Shown: in pieces, positions 9,274-18,760 of the stretch
Position numbering within the stretch: the stretch's first letter is position 1
How the letters are laid out: every line of letters starts with the position of its first letter
Origin: Nilaparvata lugens
Taxonomy: Eukaryota; Arthropoda; Insecta; Hemiptera; Delphacidae
DNA length: 64,000 nt
Direction: 5' to 3'
Assembly: GCF_014356525.2 (NCBI RefSeq)
Contig: NC_052511.1
Span: 8,092,500-8,156,499, forward strand
The notes under the pieces: model-generated
Databases searched by the model: none
What the model was told of the DNA's origin: nothing
Seen by the model: only the letters and a program-made list of their open reading frames with translations
Made by a program: the position numbers and the translations under genes

Positions 9274-9969
9274 GACCGAGCGAAGTGAAGTCTAAGATTC
9301 AACTCGAAGGTTTGGCATCTCTTAATGTTTAGATGTTTATATGTTTATTTATTTATTTCATTGGCAATTACAGATCATAATTATAATATGATTGGGAGAA
9401 GACAACAGGCATAGCCCAAAACTGTCTTCTCCCAAATTTTTACAAATAAAAGTTTCAAAAAAGAAACTTTCACTTCAAAAAGTCCAATTTCCACTTCAAA
9501 ACTAATGACTAAACTAAAATTTTGGAATTTTGATATTTGAAAACTGATTAAAAACAAAAATATTCCACTCAAATCTCTATAAATTGGAAATTTTTTGAGT
9601 AATTTTGCAAAATTTTGAGCCAGAAAAGAAACCAGAAAATGTTGCGCATTTACGGCGAAACGCGGTAATAGATTTTCATGAAATTTGACAGGTATGTTCC
9701 TTTTTAAATTGCGCGTCGACGTGTATACAAGGTTTTTGGAAATTTTGCATTTCAAGAATAATATAAAAGGAAAAAGGAGCCTCCTTCATACGCCAATATT
9801 CGAGTAAAAATCAGACTATAGAATTATTCATCATAAATCAGCTGACAAGTGATTACACAGATGTGTGGAGAAGCCAGTCTATTGCTGTATTTCCATAAGG
9901 TCTATAGTTTCAATCAGGCACTTGTGGATGAGAATACTGCGTGAGGTCTACTATTCACAGAACTACTAG
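9274..9969 (+). mobile_element. GACCGAGCG element, copy 2, split by a retroposon
   Basis: Starts GACCGAGCGAAGTGAAGTC and ends ACTACTAG|T. The left ~70 bp and everything after about 9644 match copy 1; between them is a hairpin retroposon. Removing the insert restores a ~400-bp element, the same size as copy 1. Confidence 0.7.
9341..9643 (-). mobile_element. Hairpin retroposon nested in the GACCGAGCG element
   Basis: Starts with TTTATTTATTTATTTCATTG (reversed tail). Hairpin 9394-9433 has the perfect 10-bp stem GGGAGAAGAC / GTCTTCTCCC around GGC-ATA-GCC. Closest relative is 1757-1978. Confidence 0.7.
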
Positions 9970-10254
9970 TATTATCAATTCATAATAATTCATTTAATTC
10001 AAATTTGGTAAAACTGAAAATTTTCATACTAATAAGTGTGTTGTAAATTTTTAAGACTAGAATACTTTCACACCAACGCAATCATTTATTTATCAAATCT
10101 TATGTAGGATCTACAATAATTTTTCAAAATTTTATAGCCTTTAATTATTTCATTAATATTATTATAAATTATTCAAATTCTTCACAGTAATCCTTTCAAA
10201 ACATAACTAGGAAAAATATTGCCACTTGCCAAGTGGAATTTTATGAAAACCGTA
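9970..10254. other. No feature seen
   Basis: AT-rich, with a short re-use of the TTTGGTAAAACTGAAAATTT phrase seen before the preceding element (near 9245), consistent with a small local duplication. Confidence 0.4.
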
Positions 10255-10406
10255 GTGCCGGTTGCACAAAAGCCGGTTAACTTTTAACCGTGATTAATTC
10301 CACGAGAACCAATCAGAGAAGCCGTCTTTTCAAAAACGCCTCCTCTGATTGGTTCTTGTAAAGTTAATCACGGTTAAAATTTAACCGGCTTTTGTGCAAC
10401 CGAGCC
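10255..10406. mobile_element. PIF/Harbinger-type foldback MITE, copy 2
   Basis: Starts GTGCCGGTTGCACAAAAGCC and ends in its near-complement CCGAGCC. Arms ~70 bp with AACCAATC and GATTGGTT as in copy 1. The flanks do not show a clean 3-bp duplication (GTA / TTG), so one side has changed. Confidence 0.75.
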
Positions 10407-10439
10407 TTGTTCTCCAGGTCGGTGAAATTCTGACCACAA

Positions 10440-11130
10440 AATGGCCTACCGTAAATTAGGAGTATTTTCGTCATTACCTCGAATACGTGAACTGCCCTCA
10501 ATTACACACACTGTGTGAGGAACCAGTGGTCATTGTAACCGCATTATTTTAGTCTATTCTTTCATGCTATTTGTTTTCAATTTTTGTCAAATTGTGTCCT
10601 AAGATCAAATAATAATTGTTAGGTTTTTCTCCGGGATTGAATCGTAGTCCTTTTATTAGCAGCAAGGGACTCATCTTCCTAGGAGAGGAAGTTCCGTGGT
10701 CATAGTAACCGCATTATTTACGTTTTTTTTCATGTTTCATGAAATTTTTGTCAATTTGTATTCCAAAATCAAACAAGGGATTCCCCCGGGAGTAAATCGC
10801 AGTTAAAGGTTAGCAGCAACCTACTTACCATCTCTCTAGGAGAAGAAATTCTGTGGTCATAGTAACCGCATTATTGTGTGTTTGCGTTTTTTTTTCTGTC
10901 AGGTTTTTTGTCTTCAATTCTGTCAAGTTGTGTCCCAAGATCTATCAATAATTGCTAGGTTTCCCATGGGAGTAAATCCACAGTCTAAGATACCGTTCAA
11001 TCATGATGTAGAAATCATTTGTCTCAGGTAAATCTTAGTCAAGTATTAGCAGCGATCTATCTAGTATCATAGAGTAAAGATACTGTTTTTACCTTCCTAT
11101 TAGTCGCTGCTAGAATATTCCTAGGAGAGG
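10440..11130. repeat. Tandem repeat, ~160-bp unit, about 3 copies
   Basis: GTGGTCATAGTAACCGCATT (or a close variant) recurs at 10526, 10696 and 10853. Each unit also contains TTGTGTCCTAAGATC and ends near CTAGGAGAGGAA. Unit lengths are 170 and 157 bp with a diverged third unit. Confidence 0.8.
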
Positions 11131-11335
11131 AAATGAAAAACGTTTTTGAAAAGTAGTTTTTGTAGTTGTTTGGTAGCTGGTACCAACCAAGGTCAAAACA
11201 GATCCACGAGAAATTGTTGCCGAATTTTCGCGAGGGGCGTTGTCCTCTGGAATTCCCGCTCTTGATCTTCCTCCACATTCTCTCTCTTTCTCTTCAGTTT
11301 CCTTTCTTCCGTTGTTGGGTGTTCTCTCTCTGTCG

Positions 11336-11596
11336 CTCTCATTGCTCAGATACAGTTTGCTTGGATGTTCCGTTTCTGTCGCTCTCATTGGTCAGATAAA
11401 GTTTGTTAGGATGTTTTTTCTCTATCGCTCTCATTGCTCTGATACAGTTTGCTTGGATGTTTCCTCTCTTTCGCTCTCATTGCTCAGATACAGTTTGTTT
11501 GGATGTTTTTTCTCTGTCGCTCTCATTGCTCTGATACAGTTTGTTTGGATCGTTTTTCTCTGTTGCTCTCATTGTTCAGATACAGTTTGCTGCTCA
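11336..11596. repeat. 46-bp minisatellite, ~5.5 copies
   Basis: Unit begins CTCTCATTGCTCAGATACAG; starts at 11336, 11382, 11428, 11474, 11520 and 11566. As 46 is not a multiple of three, the plus-strand frame at 11240-11668 reads the same DNA in all three phases; that frame is a by-product of the array, not a gene. Confidence 0.9.
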
Positions 11597-12232
11597 TTCG
11601 TCTGGAGCGGAATATTCTATTGTTCGACAATATTAACGATGGATGCTGTTTCTATGTTTTCTACATGACCTATTCAATTAAGATTTAGATGGAATTCAAA
11701 ATCTATTTTATTTGATGGTTCTGTTATTTTGCTCTAAGGATAATCTATAAAGTTTGGAACGATCCAAAGTTCTGGTAAACTGAACTTCTTTTTAGAAACT
11801 GAACTTTGTGTGTTGTTGTGAATGTGATGCTAGTGGTGTGACAATTGAAACTAGTATCTCTAATTGTTTTCTAAAATTAAATTGTCTTTACTATTGAATA
11901 ACATGAATGATTTATATATTCAACTATTCTAAACTAAACCAAACTCTGACATACTGAACTAAACAAAACTCTGACGAACTAAACTTTCCTAAACTGACAA
12001 CTGAGAACGAACAAGTCAACTTCAGTTCAGTTTAGGGAACACTTCAACTCACCGTTTAGTCAGTCATTGCTGTAGAATTTTCAAGTTTTACATTTTGTCT
12101 TGTTGTAAAGGTGATGTTGTGGTGAATATCCATATTAAATGGAAACGACGGTTTTGACAATATAAAATCGTTTTCATTTAATAATTTTCAATCTTCAAGG
12201 ACGAGTTCTCTGTAAGATCCGTAAAGATATTC
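11597..12232. other. Unique AT-rich sequence
   Basis: CAAACTCTGAC-type short repeats near 11940-11990. TGTTGTAAAGGTGATGTTGT at 12102 and the following ~50 bp recur diverged at 44620-44660 and 57301-57350, so this is probably a piece of an old dispersed repeat. No gene seen. Confidence 0.4.
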
Positions 12233-12370
12233 GAGCACGTGTACAAAATCCACAATAGTTACCAACTTCAGGTCTTGACTTCCATAGAATCTCAAACCTT
12301 GCTGATAACCTGGAACACTGAGCACGTGATTAAAATCCGCAACTTCAAGTCATGACTTCCATAGAATTGT
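12233..12370. repeat. Short direct repeat, two ~90-bp units
   Basis: GAGCACGTG...AAAATCC...CAACTTCA...TTGACTTCCATAGAAT occurs near 12234 and again near 12322 with small differences. Confidence 0.65.
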
Positions 12371-12957
12371 AGACGAGCAGATAATAACTTGTAACTAAAG
12401 CTGACAAAGAAAGTATTATTATTCGGGAGGAGGTTTCCCTGATTGGTAGATGACAACAGGCTTTGAAGACACACAGTAAATATCACAGCCAATCAATTGT
12501 CGTAAATTCCACAAAGAGTTCGCGAAACGCGCGTGAGACCAGGCGGCTTGATTCCTGGCAATTTCTTTCATTAAACAGCACGCTTTTTCCTCGTGAACCA
12601 GGAATTTCCAACTACAAAAGGTAATTGGGTACGCATTTTTCGGAGTCAAACTCTGACGCGGATGTACCGTTAGCAGAGGATTGAGTTACGCACGACCGTG
12701 TTTCAGATGATTGACCAAGCGCCTCTGTTGTTTGGACCTAGCTTGGTTGGTAATGACCAAAACTCTTCTAAAAGTACAATGCGAAACACTGAGGAATAAT
12801 CTAAAATTTGTGAGAGAGTATCTACGAACGTTAATTTTCTGATTGAAAGTCGGGAATAAACTCGGTTACACCACTCCTCCATTATCACAAATACAATCTT
12901 GTCAATTCTATTTTATTTATTTTTCTCACACATACAATCTTGTCAATCTTAATTATA
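12371..12957. other. Unique sequence, moderately GC-rich, no gene assigned
   Basis: 12420-12740 is less AT-rich than average. Minus-strand frames at 12419-12649 and 12703-12888 are short, without a recognised domain, and offset from each other. A promoter or exon cannot be excluded but is not supported. Confidence 0.35.
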
Positions 12958-13062
12958 ATCGAACGAAAATCCAAATTAAATGCTGTAAATCACCCCGAAG
13001 ACTTCTGCTACCGCAAATATTCACACCAGGGTAAAGGCTAGATGGAAATTCGATGGAATTTC
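12958..13062. mobile_element. Dispersed repeat fragment
   Basis: CGAACGAAAATCCAAATTAA and the following ~100 bp, including CACCCCGAAGACTTCTGCTA, recur at 25494-25600 with few changes. Same strand both times; class unknown. Confidence 0.5.
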
Positions 13063-13149
13063 GTTTAATTATAATTATTAATTCATTAGCATTTGAATAA
13101 ATGCAATATCTAAGTAATTTCTATTTGTCAATCTTGTTTTGTAATTCTT

Positions 13150-13312
13150 GTTTTTTTTTTTATTTATTCTTCATTGATTCATACAATAAGTACGTTATCA
13201 AAATAAAAGGGAGAGAAAAAAGAATATAACCTTGTGCTATTCCTCTCCCAAATTTAGATCAGGTTATACATAGTCAAAAATAGGTTGAGTCTTGTAGTTG
13301 TTCACTTCACAA
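13150..13312 (-). mobile_element. Hairpin retroposon copy
   Basis: Reversed tail TTTTTATTTATTCTTCATTG, then hairpin 13210-13250 (GGGAGAGAAAA / TTCCTCTCCC outer; AACC-TTG type loop), then CAAATTTAG and CATAGTC...AATAGGTTGAG body. Belongs to the AGGTTACCT-loop group. Confidence 0.6.
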
Positions 13313-13479
13313 AATTTCCAGTACTTTTTTACAAATTAGATCTTCTAATTTAGATGCTTCAAACCCAAACATAAAATAAATATTTCACATCATTTTCACT
13401 CAAATAGGAAATATTCACATATTAATAAAATAATTTTGCAGGACAAAATCAAACTTAATATTCTGCATTGTATTGCATT

Positions 13480-13660
13480 GGTTGGTTGGAATATTGCTAA
13501 CTCTCTCCCACAAAATGGAGTATAGTGATTTGTCATCGACCAATAGGATTGAGGGGCATGTGCTAGAACGAAGCTAGTCGTTTTTGATTGGTGGAAGAGT
13601 TGTTGATGATCATAATTTGGACGTAGTATTGTATTTGTCCGGTAGATGGAAGTTGATTCA
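13480..13660. promoter_or_regulatory. CCAAT-rich block, paralogous to blocks at 54.9 and 56.8 kb
   Basis: Contains ATTGGTTGG, CCCACAAAATGG, GACCAATAGG, CTAGTCGTTTTTGATTGGTG and TTGTCCGGTAGAT in order. The same landmarks in the same order occur at about 54895-55085 and 56755-56945. CCAAT boxes on both strands are promoter-like, but the block could equally be an old repeat; no transcript start is evident. Confidence 0.3.
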
Positions 13661-14099
13661 ATGAGTTTTGAATAAAAAATATTTTGTTAATAACGTTGAT
13701 GTAAACGCAGCTAAAGAATGCAATAAAAGGTCTCATCTATATAAAACAAATTCAATGATTCTAAGATTGGGGAACAAGTAACAAGATCAAACAATTTCAT
13801 CACAACTAACAACACAACATATCTCTCTCATTCACTGAAACTGGGAGGCCGAAATAATTACATTAGGGGAAAGCTAGGACTAGAGGGCCATACAGCATAC
13901 AGTGGAATGGCAGCCACAGCAAAATAATACAAAATTCATCGACCAAGCGTGCCGTGCCGTGTCGTGTCGTGCAGGGCTGAGAGGACAATTCGCTTTTTAT
14001 GTTCGGACAAAACATAATCACAACGGCGTTATACGTAGTAGGCCCGAGTTAGCTGCACAAGTTTTATGAAGGCAACCAAAATAAAAGAACAAGTCTGTC
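13661..14099. other. Unique sequence before the polypurine block
   Basis: A CGTGC/CGTGT short repeat at about 13950-13972; otherwise no family recognised. Confidence 0.4.
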
Positions 14100-15180
14100 C
14101 GTGGAGGAGCGGAAGGAAAACGGAAAGATAAGGAAAAAAGGAGGAGGAGGAGGTGTGAAGAAGAAGGAGTTGGAGGAAAAGAAGAAGAATAAGGAGTAGA
14201 AGGAGAAGGAGGTGGAGGAGTAGAAGTAGTAGAAGAAGAAGACAAAAAAGGTGGAGGATGAGAAGAAGAAGAAGGAGAAGATAGAAGAAGAAGAAGAAGA
14301 AGTAGAGAGGAAGAAGGAGGAGGAGGAGTAGAAGTAGTAGTAGAAGAAGAAAAAAAAGGTGGAGGATGAAAAGAAGGAGATGATATAAGATAGAAGAAGA
14401 AAAAGAAGAAGAAGGAGAAGAAGGAGTTGAAGTTGGAAGAAGAAGAAGACAGAAGGAGGGGAAAAGAAGAAGAAGAAGAGGGTGAGGGAGAAGATAGGAG
14501 GAGGAGGGGAAGAAGAAGAAAAAGGAGAAAAAAAGAAAAAGAAGACAGGAGGAGAAGAAGAAGGAGAAGAGGGAGAGGATAGTAGGAGGAGGAGAAGAAA
14601 AAGGAGAGGAAAATAGAAGAAGAAAAAGAAGAGAAAAGAAGAAGAAGGAGAAAAAGAGGAAGTAAAAGAAGGAGTAGTAATAGGGCTAGTAGTGAAAGCG
14701 TGCATGGGAAAATGTTATAAAAAGATGAGGGAGGGATGTATTGGTGGAAAGGAAAAGGAAAAGATACGAAAAGAAGAAGAAGAAAAAGGAGATGGAGAAA
14801 AAGAAGAAGAAGGTGAAGAAGAAGAAGAAGAATATGGAAGTAGGAGAAGAAGAAGAAGAAGATAGAAGGAGGCGGAGAAGAAGGAGTAGAAGGAAGAGTA
14901 GAAGTAGTAGAAGAAGAAAATGGAGAAAGACGAGGGGAAAAAGGAGAAGAAGAAAAAGGAGAAGTAATAGAATGGATGGTAGTGAAAGCGTGCCTGAGAG
15001 GAATGTTATAAAAAGATGAGGGAGGGATGTGTTGGTAGAAAGGAAAACGAAAAGATACGAAAAGGAGGAGAAGAAGAAAAAAAGGTGGAGAAGATAGAAG
15101 GAGGAGTAGTAGAGGTAGTAGTGAAAGCGTGCCTGGGAAAATGTTATAAAAAGATGGGGGAGGGATGTTGAGGGAAAGTT
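14100..15180. repeat. 1-kb polypurine tract with three copies of a longer phrase
   Basis: GAA/GGA-dominated. Embedded are three copies of a ~70-85 bp phrase: GTAGTGAAAGCGTGC...ATGTTATAAAAAGATG, starting about 14688, 14981 and 15118. The 411-codon minus-strand frame (14018-15253) and its 213- and 193-codon companions exist only because pyrimidine-rich triplets lack stop codons; three such frames over the same DNA argue against a protein. Confidence 0.85.
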
Positions 15181-15480
15181 GGAGGTCAGTAGAGGAGTGT
15201 GCAGGGGATGTTTTTGAGGGGGTTGAGGGGAAGGTCGAACAGAATTTATGCACGCGAATGTAGCCAAGTTTTATTTATAATTTGGGGGAAGGAAATGATT
15301 CAAAACAGAGCACGGGGTGGGCGGTGGTTCCTTGGTGGTGGATCAATGCACAAATCTGAGTGAGACAGGCATCCACTGAATCATTGCTTACATTATCGAT
15401 GAGAGAGAGAGGAATAGTTTTGAGGGGTATGGATAGAAAGAGAGGGTAGTGAAATGAAACTGAAAACTAGATTTACAAAC
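15181..15480. other. Unique GC-moderate sequence
   Basis: A GGGGTGGGCGGTGG run near 15315 and an AGAGAG run near 15400. No gene seen. Confidence 0.4.
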
Positions 15481-16334
15481 TATAGTGAGGTCCACGTTAT
15501 AATGGCAGTGGAGAAAGATAGCAGAACAACGTTGCCGATCCTCTGTTTGTCAATGCCCTCTATAGACGGTAGCTGATACAGATGAATTGATGTAATATTA
15601 ACGGTTCATTCTCGTTCAAAATAATAAATATTCTATTAAGCAAGAAATTATATTTTTTAACTAGCTTACCCGGCGAACCTCGTACCGCCAAAAAGTCAAT
15701 GTATCTCATGTCACACTTGACTTTATTTGGTGAATAATGAAATTTATCGGACAATCAATATTTCCATTTGACATCTCAAATTTTTATTTCACATCTCAAT
15801 ACGGACTTCCTATGTGCTTAAAACTTCCGTTTTAATACCAGTAAACAATTTTATCTCAGAGTGACGTGTTTATTACAGCTGGTAAGTTTAAATGCTAAAT
15901 AATATTGCTTTTATCACAGCATGATCTTCCCGTTCTAGCCGCTCGGCCGACAATTTCGAAAACATAGGTCTGTAAAATGGATTAATATATAATTATTGTT
16001 AGCCCCCCCTATTAAAATTTCTGGTCAGAAACCATCCCCAATATCCACACATATTCCCAAAGTTTCATGCCGTTCTGTCAAGTAGTTTTCGAGTCTATAG
16101 GGAACAAACAAACTAACAAACAGACATTCATTTTAATATGTATAGATAATGAATTTTCATAATCAAGATGAATTATTTCGTTAATTTATTATTAATTCTA
16201 CATTGTTGAAAGATGATCCGGCAACAGAGCAAAGCGAGAAAGAGATAGCGCTTTTCGCTTTGTTGAATGATAGACAAGGATAGCAATATCATTGCTAATC
16301 AAACACTGCCATTATAACGTGAACCTCACTATAG
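15481..16334. mobile_element. TATAGTGAGGTCC-family MITE carrying a Helitron
   Basis: TATAGTGAGGTCCACGTTAT at 15481 and its near-complement ending 16334 form the TIRs. Family landmarks inside are AACGTTGCCGATCCTCTG on the left and AAGCGAGAAAGAGATAGCGC on the right. Without the nested Helitron the MITE would be about 370 bp. Confidence 0.7.
15661..16146 (-). mobile_element. Second Helitron type (Hel-2), complete, reverse orientation
   Basis: Plus strand reads A|CTAGCTTACCCGGCG at the left and ATGTATAGA|T at the right, so on its own strand it starts TCTATACAT and ends CTAG, inserted between A and T. It carries AACAAACAAACTAACAAACA near the 5' end. 486 bp, no coding capacity. Sequence is unrelated to Hel-1 beyond the ends. 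Confidence 0.7.
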
Positions 16335-16648
16335 GCTAGCTACACACACATATGATTTTTATTCGTACGATTTTCACCGTCCTTTTAAATTCTATTAGAT
16401 TAGACAGATGATTTCAAACAGATGATGTTTATCAAGTTCCGTTTAATCTGATGGAATTCATAAGGCCGGCAAAAAATTGTACCGACAAAAATCGATGTGT
16501 GTGTAACTTTCTTTATAGTCCAGTCAATAGGCATGAAAAAGGGGGTGTGCTTGCAATTTATATTGTAGTTCTGATTTTTAATATATTATTTGTGTACATA
16601 AGAGAAGTCCAGAACCAATTTCTTCATGCAAAATTTCCTTGTGCTAGA
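16335..16648. other. Unique sequence
   Basis: No repeat family recognised. A plus-strand frame (16451-16762) crosses into the next element and looks like translated noncoding DNA. Confidence 0.4.
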
Positions 16649-16960
16649 TACAGGGTGGCCCAAAAACCTCCTATTTTCGGCTTATTTTCCAGTTTTCAAC
16701 TATTTCTGCCAAATTTCGTAATCGGACAGAAAATTTTCTCTCGCCTTTTTTCTAGAATATGAAATTCTGAATCAAATGAGATCATTCGGAACTCTCTATC
16801 TCCAATTAGTCCTGAGTTATGATTTTTCAAAAATGAGTGAAATTTGAAGAGAAAAACAATTTTTGATGAATTTTAGATTTTGATCAACAATATCTTATCA
16901 TAAACCAAATAATATATTGAAAAATCAGAAGTACAATATAAATTGCATGCACCAATGTAT
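16649..16960 (+). mobile_element. One end of a TACAGGGTGGCCC element
   Basis: Begins TACAGGGTGGCCCAAAAAC, a terminal sequence common to several arthropod DNA transposons. The opposite terminus (GGGCCACCCTGTA) is not found, so the copy is truncated. No coding remnant. Confidence 0.45.
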
Positions 16961-17082
16961 ATAGTGACTGAACTATTAGTCTAGGTCTACCTTATGAAAA
17001 CAGAAATGCTTCTCTTTCAAGCAACAGTGTGTTGATATTTCCCATTTTAGTGATTGATAATTATGTGAAATATTTCTTATAA

Positions 17083-17547
17083 GTTTTGTTTTGAAGCATC
17101 TTAATTTAAAAATTGTGAAAATAATTAAGTACTGAAAATTCTTTGAAGTGAAGACAACCTATTTGGGACTTTGTGCAACCTTATCTAAGTTTGGGAGAGT
17201 AATAGCACAAGGTTACCTTATTTTTTCTCTCCCTATCATTTCTATGATTTACTTATTGAAATAAAATAAATAAATCTGAATCCGACTATCAGTTCCCATT
17301 TGCCTGTTCCCGAACAAGTCATGGACAGCTGTTTCTATGTTTGGTTTTGAAGCATCTAAATTTAAAAATCTACTTTGTGAAAATAATTGAGTACTGAAAA
17401 TTCTTTGAAGTGAAGACAACCTATTTGGGACTACGTGCAACCTTATCTAATTTTGGAAGAGAAGTAGCACAAGGTTACCTTATTTTTTCTCTCCCTACCA
17501 TTTCTACGATGTACTTATCGTACAATAAATTGAATCAATAAATAAAA
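17083..17547 (+). mobile_element. Two tandem hairpin retroposons (255-bp unit)
   Basis: TTTTGAAGCATCT...GTGAAGACAACCTATTTGGG...ACAAGGTTACCTTATTTTTT occurs from 17083 and again from 17338. Hairpins are 17193-17233 and 17455-17495. Each copy is followed by the same ~60-bp sequence (GAATCCGACTATCAGTTCC; 17276-17337 and 18203-18262). The whole retroposon-plus-flank unit was duplicated, then the second tail was split by the GACCGAGCG element. Confidence 0.7.
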
Positions 17548-18186
17548 CTAGTAGTTCTGTGAACAGTAGACCTCACGCAGTATTCTCATCCACAAGTACA
17601 GTACCTGTTGGTAACTATAGACCTTTTGGAAATACAGCAATAGACTGGCTTCTACACACATCTGTGTAATCACTTATCAGCTGATTTATGATGAATAATT
17701 CTATAGTCTGATTTTAATATTGGCGTATGAAGGAGGCTCCTTCTTCCTTTTATATTATCCTTGAAATGCAAAATTTCCAAAAACCTTGTATATACGTCGA
17801 CGCGCAATTAAAAAAGGAACATACCTGTTAAATTTCATGAAAATCTATTACCGCGTTTCGCCGTAAATGCGCAACATATAAACATTTAAACATTAAGAGA
17901 AATGCCAAACCGTCGACTTGAATCTAAAGGTGCGTACAGACTTTCGCTCTGCTCCGCAACCGAACGTCACTCCAGCAGAGCGATTGATGATCGACCGGGG
18001 AGCAACAGTGGTTCGACCGGGGAACGCGAGAAGATCTAACATCTTCCGTAACGTTCATGATGGGTGCGTGGGAGGAGCGACTGTGGTTCGATGGTGGTAC
18101 GAGGGCGGTACGAGGGAGGAGCGTGCTCGGTGCGGGTTGGAAGCGCGAATATGTGTACGCAGCTTTAGACCTCACTTTGCTCGGTT
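17548..18186 (-). mobile_element. GACCGAGCG element, copy 3, reverse, with nested MITE
   Basis: Left end is ACTAGTAGTTCTGTGAACAG (element 3' end); right end reads CCTCACTTTGCTCGGTT. Inserted in an AATAAATA tail. A 237-bp MITE (17928-18164) interrupts it just before the GACCTCAC end. Confidence 0.7.
17928..18164. mobile_element. AGGTGCGTACAGA MITE, copy 1
   Basis: TIR AGGTGCGTACAGACTTTCG against CGTACGCACCT-type right end (here GTACGCAGCT). Flanking triplets TAA (17925-17927) and TTA (18165-18167) fit a TWA duplication with one change. The host reads ...CTTAGACC in other copies, so the insertion point is certain. CpG-rich body with GAGCG motifs; copies at 50619 and 51129. Confidence 0.7.
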
Positions 18187-18760
18187 AATAAATAAATAAA
18201 TCAGAATCCGACTATCAGTTCCGATTTGCCTGTTTCCGAACAAGTCATGGACAGCTGTTTGCCTGTTCTAAAGATGAATCGAAAATCGGAAGGGGGAAAT
18301 TATGAAGGGAGTGAAAAGAGTCGGATGGTGGGAGGAAGAGAGTGTGACTGTGGAGTGCGAGAGGGTATGAGGAGGAGAAAGAGATTGAATGAGGAGGAAA
18401 GAGAGATGGAGTGATGAAGCCAGAGTAATAATAGTGCTGCCTCTCCATCACCCTCTAGGCAAAGAGCCGACAAAATTCATTAGTCAAAACGGAAATCCGA
18501 CCATAGCGCAGTGATGGTGGGTGGGGGGGTGAGTAGGGATTCAAGAGCACGGTAAGGGTTCAACAGTGGGTAGGAGGAAAATCTTACCTTGCCCTTGTCT
18601 AAACTGTCGAAATACGAGCTCTGGACGTCTGGCAACAGCAGAACTGATTTGAATTGAAATATATGTTTGTGATTTATTGCCTTATTGGCAAATGACAGGT
18701 TACCGACAATCAGAAAACTGTTAGTAATTGGCTCTGGCTGAGCATCCTCTCCTTTTCTAC
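18187..18760. other. Retroposon flank duplicate, then purine-rich unique sequence
   Basis: 18203-18262 repeats 17276-17337. 18280-18415 is GGA/GAG-rich, which explains the 62-codon plus-strand frame there. No gene supported. Confidence 0.45.

Noticed and set aside
14018..15253. 411-codon minus-strand open frame, the longest in the window
   Set aside because: It covers a polypurine tract; two other phases are also open for about 200 codons and the product is Ser/Leu/Phe/Pro low complexity.
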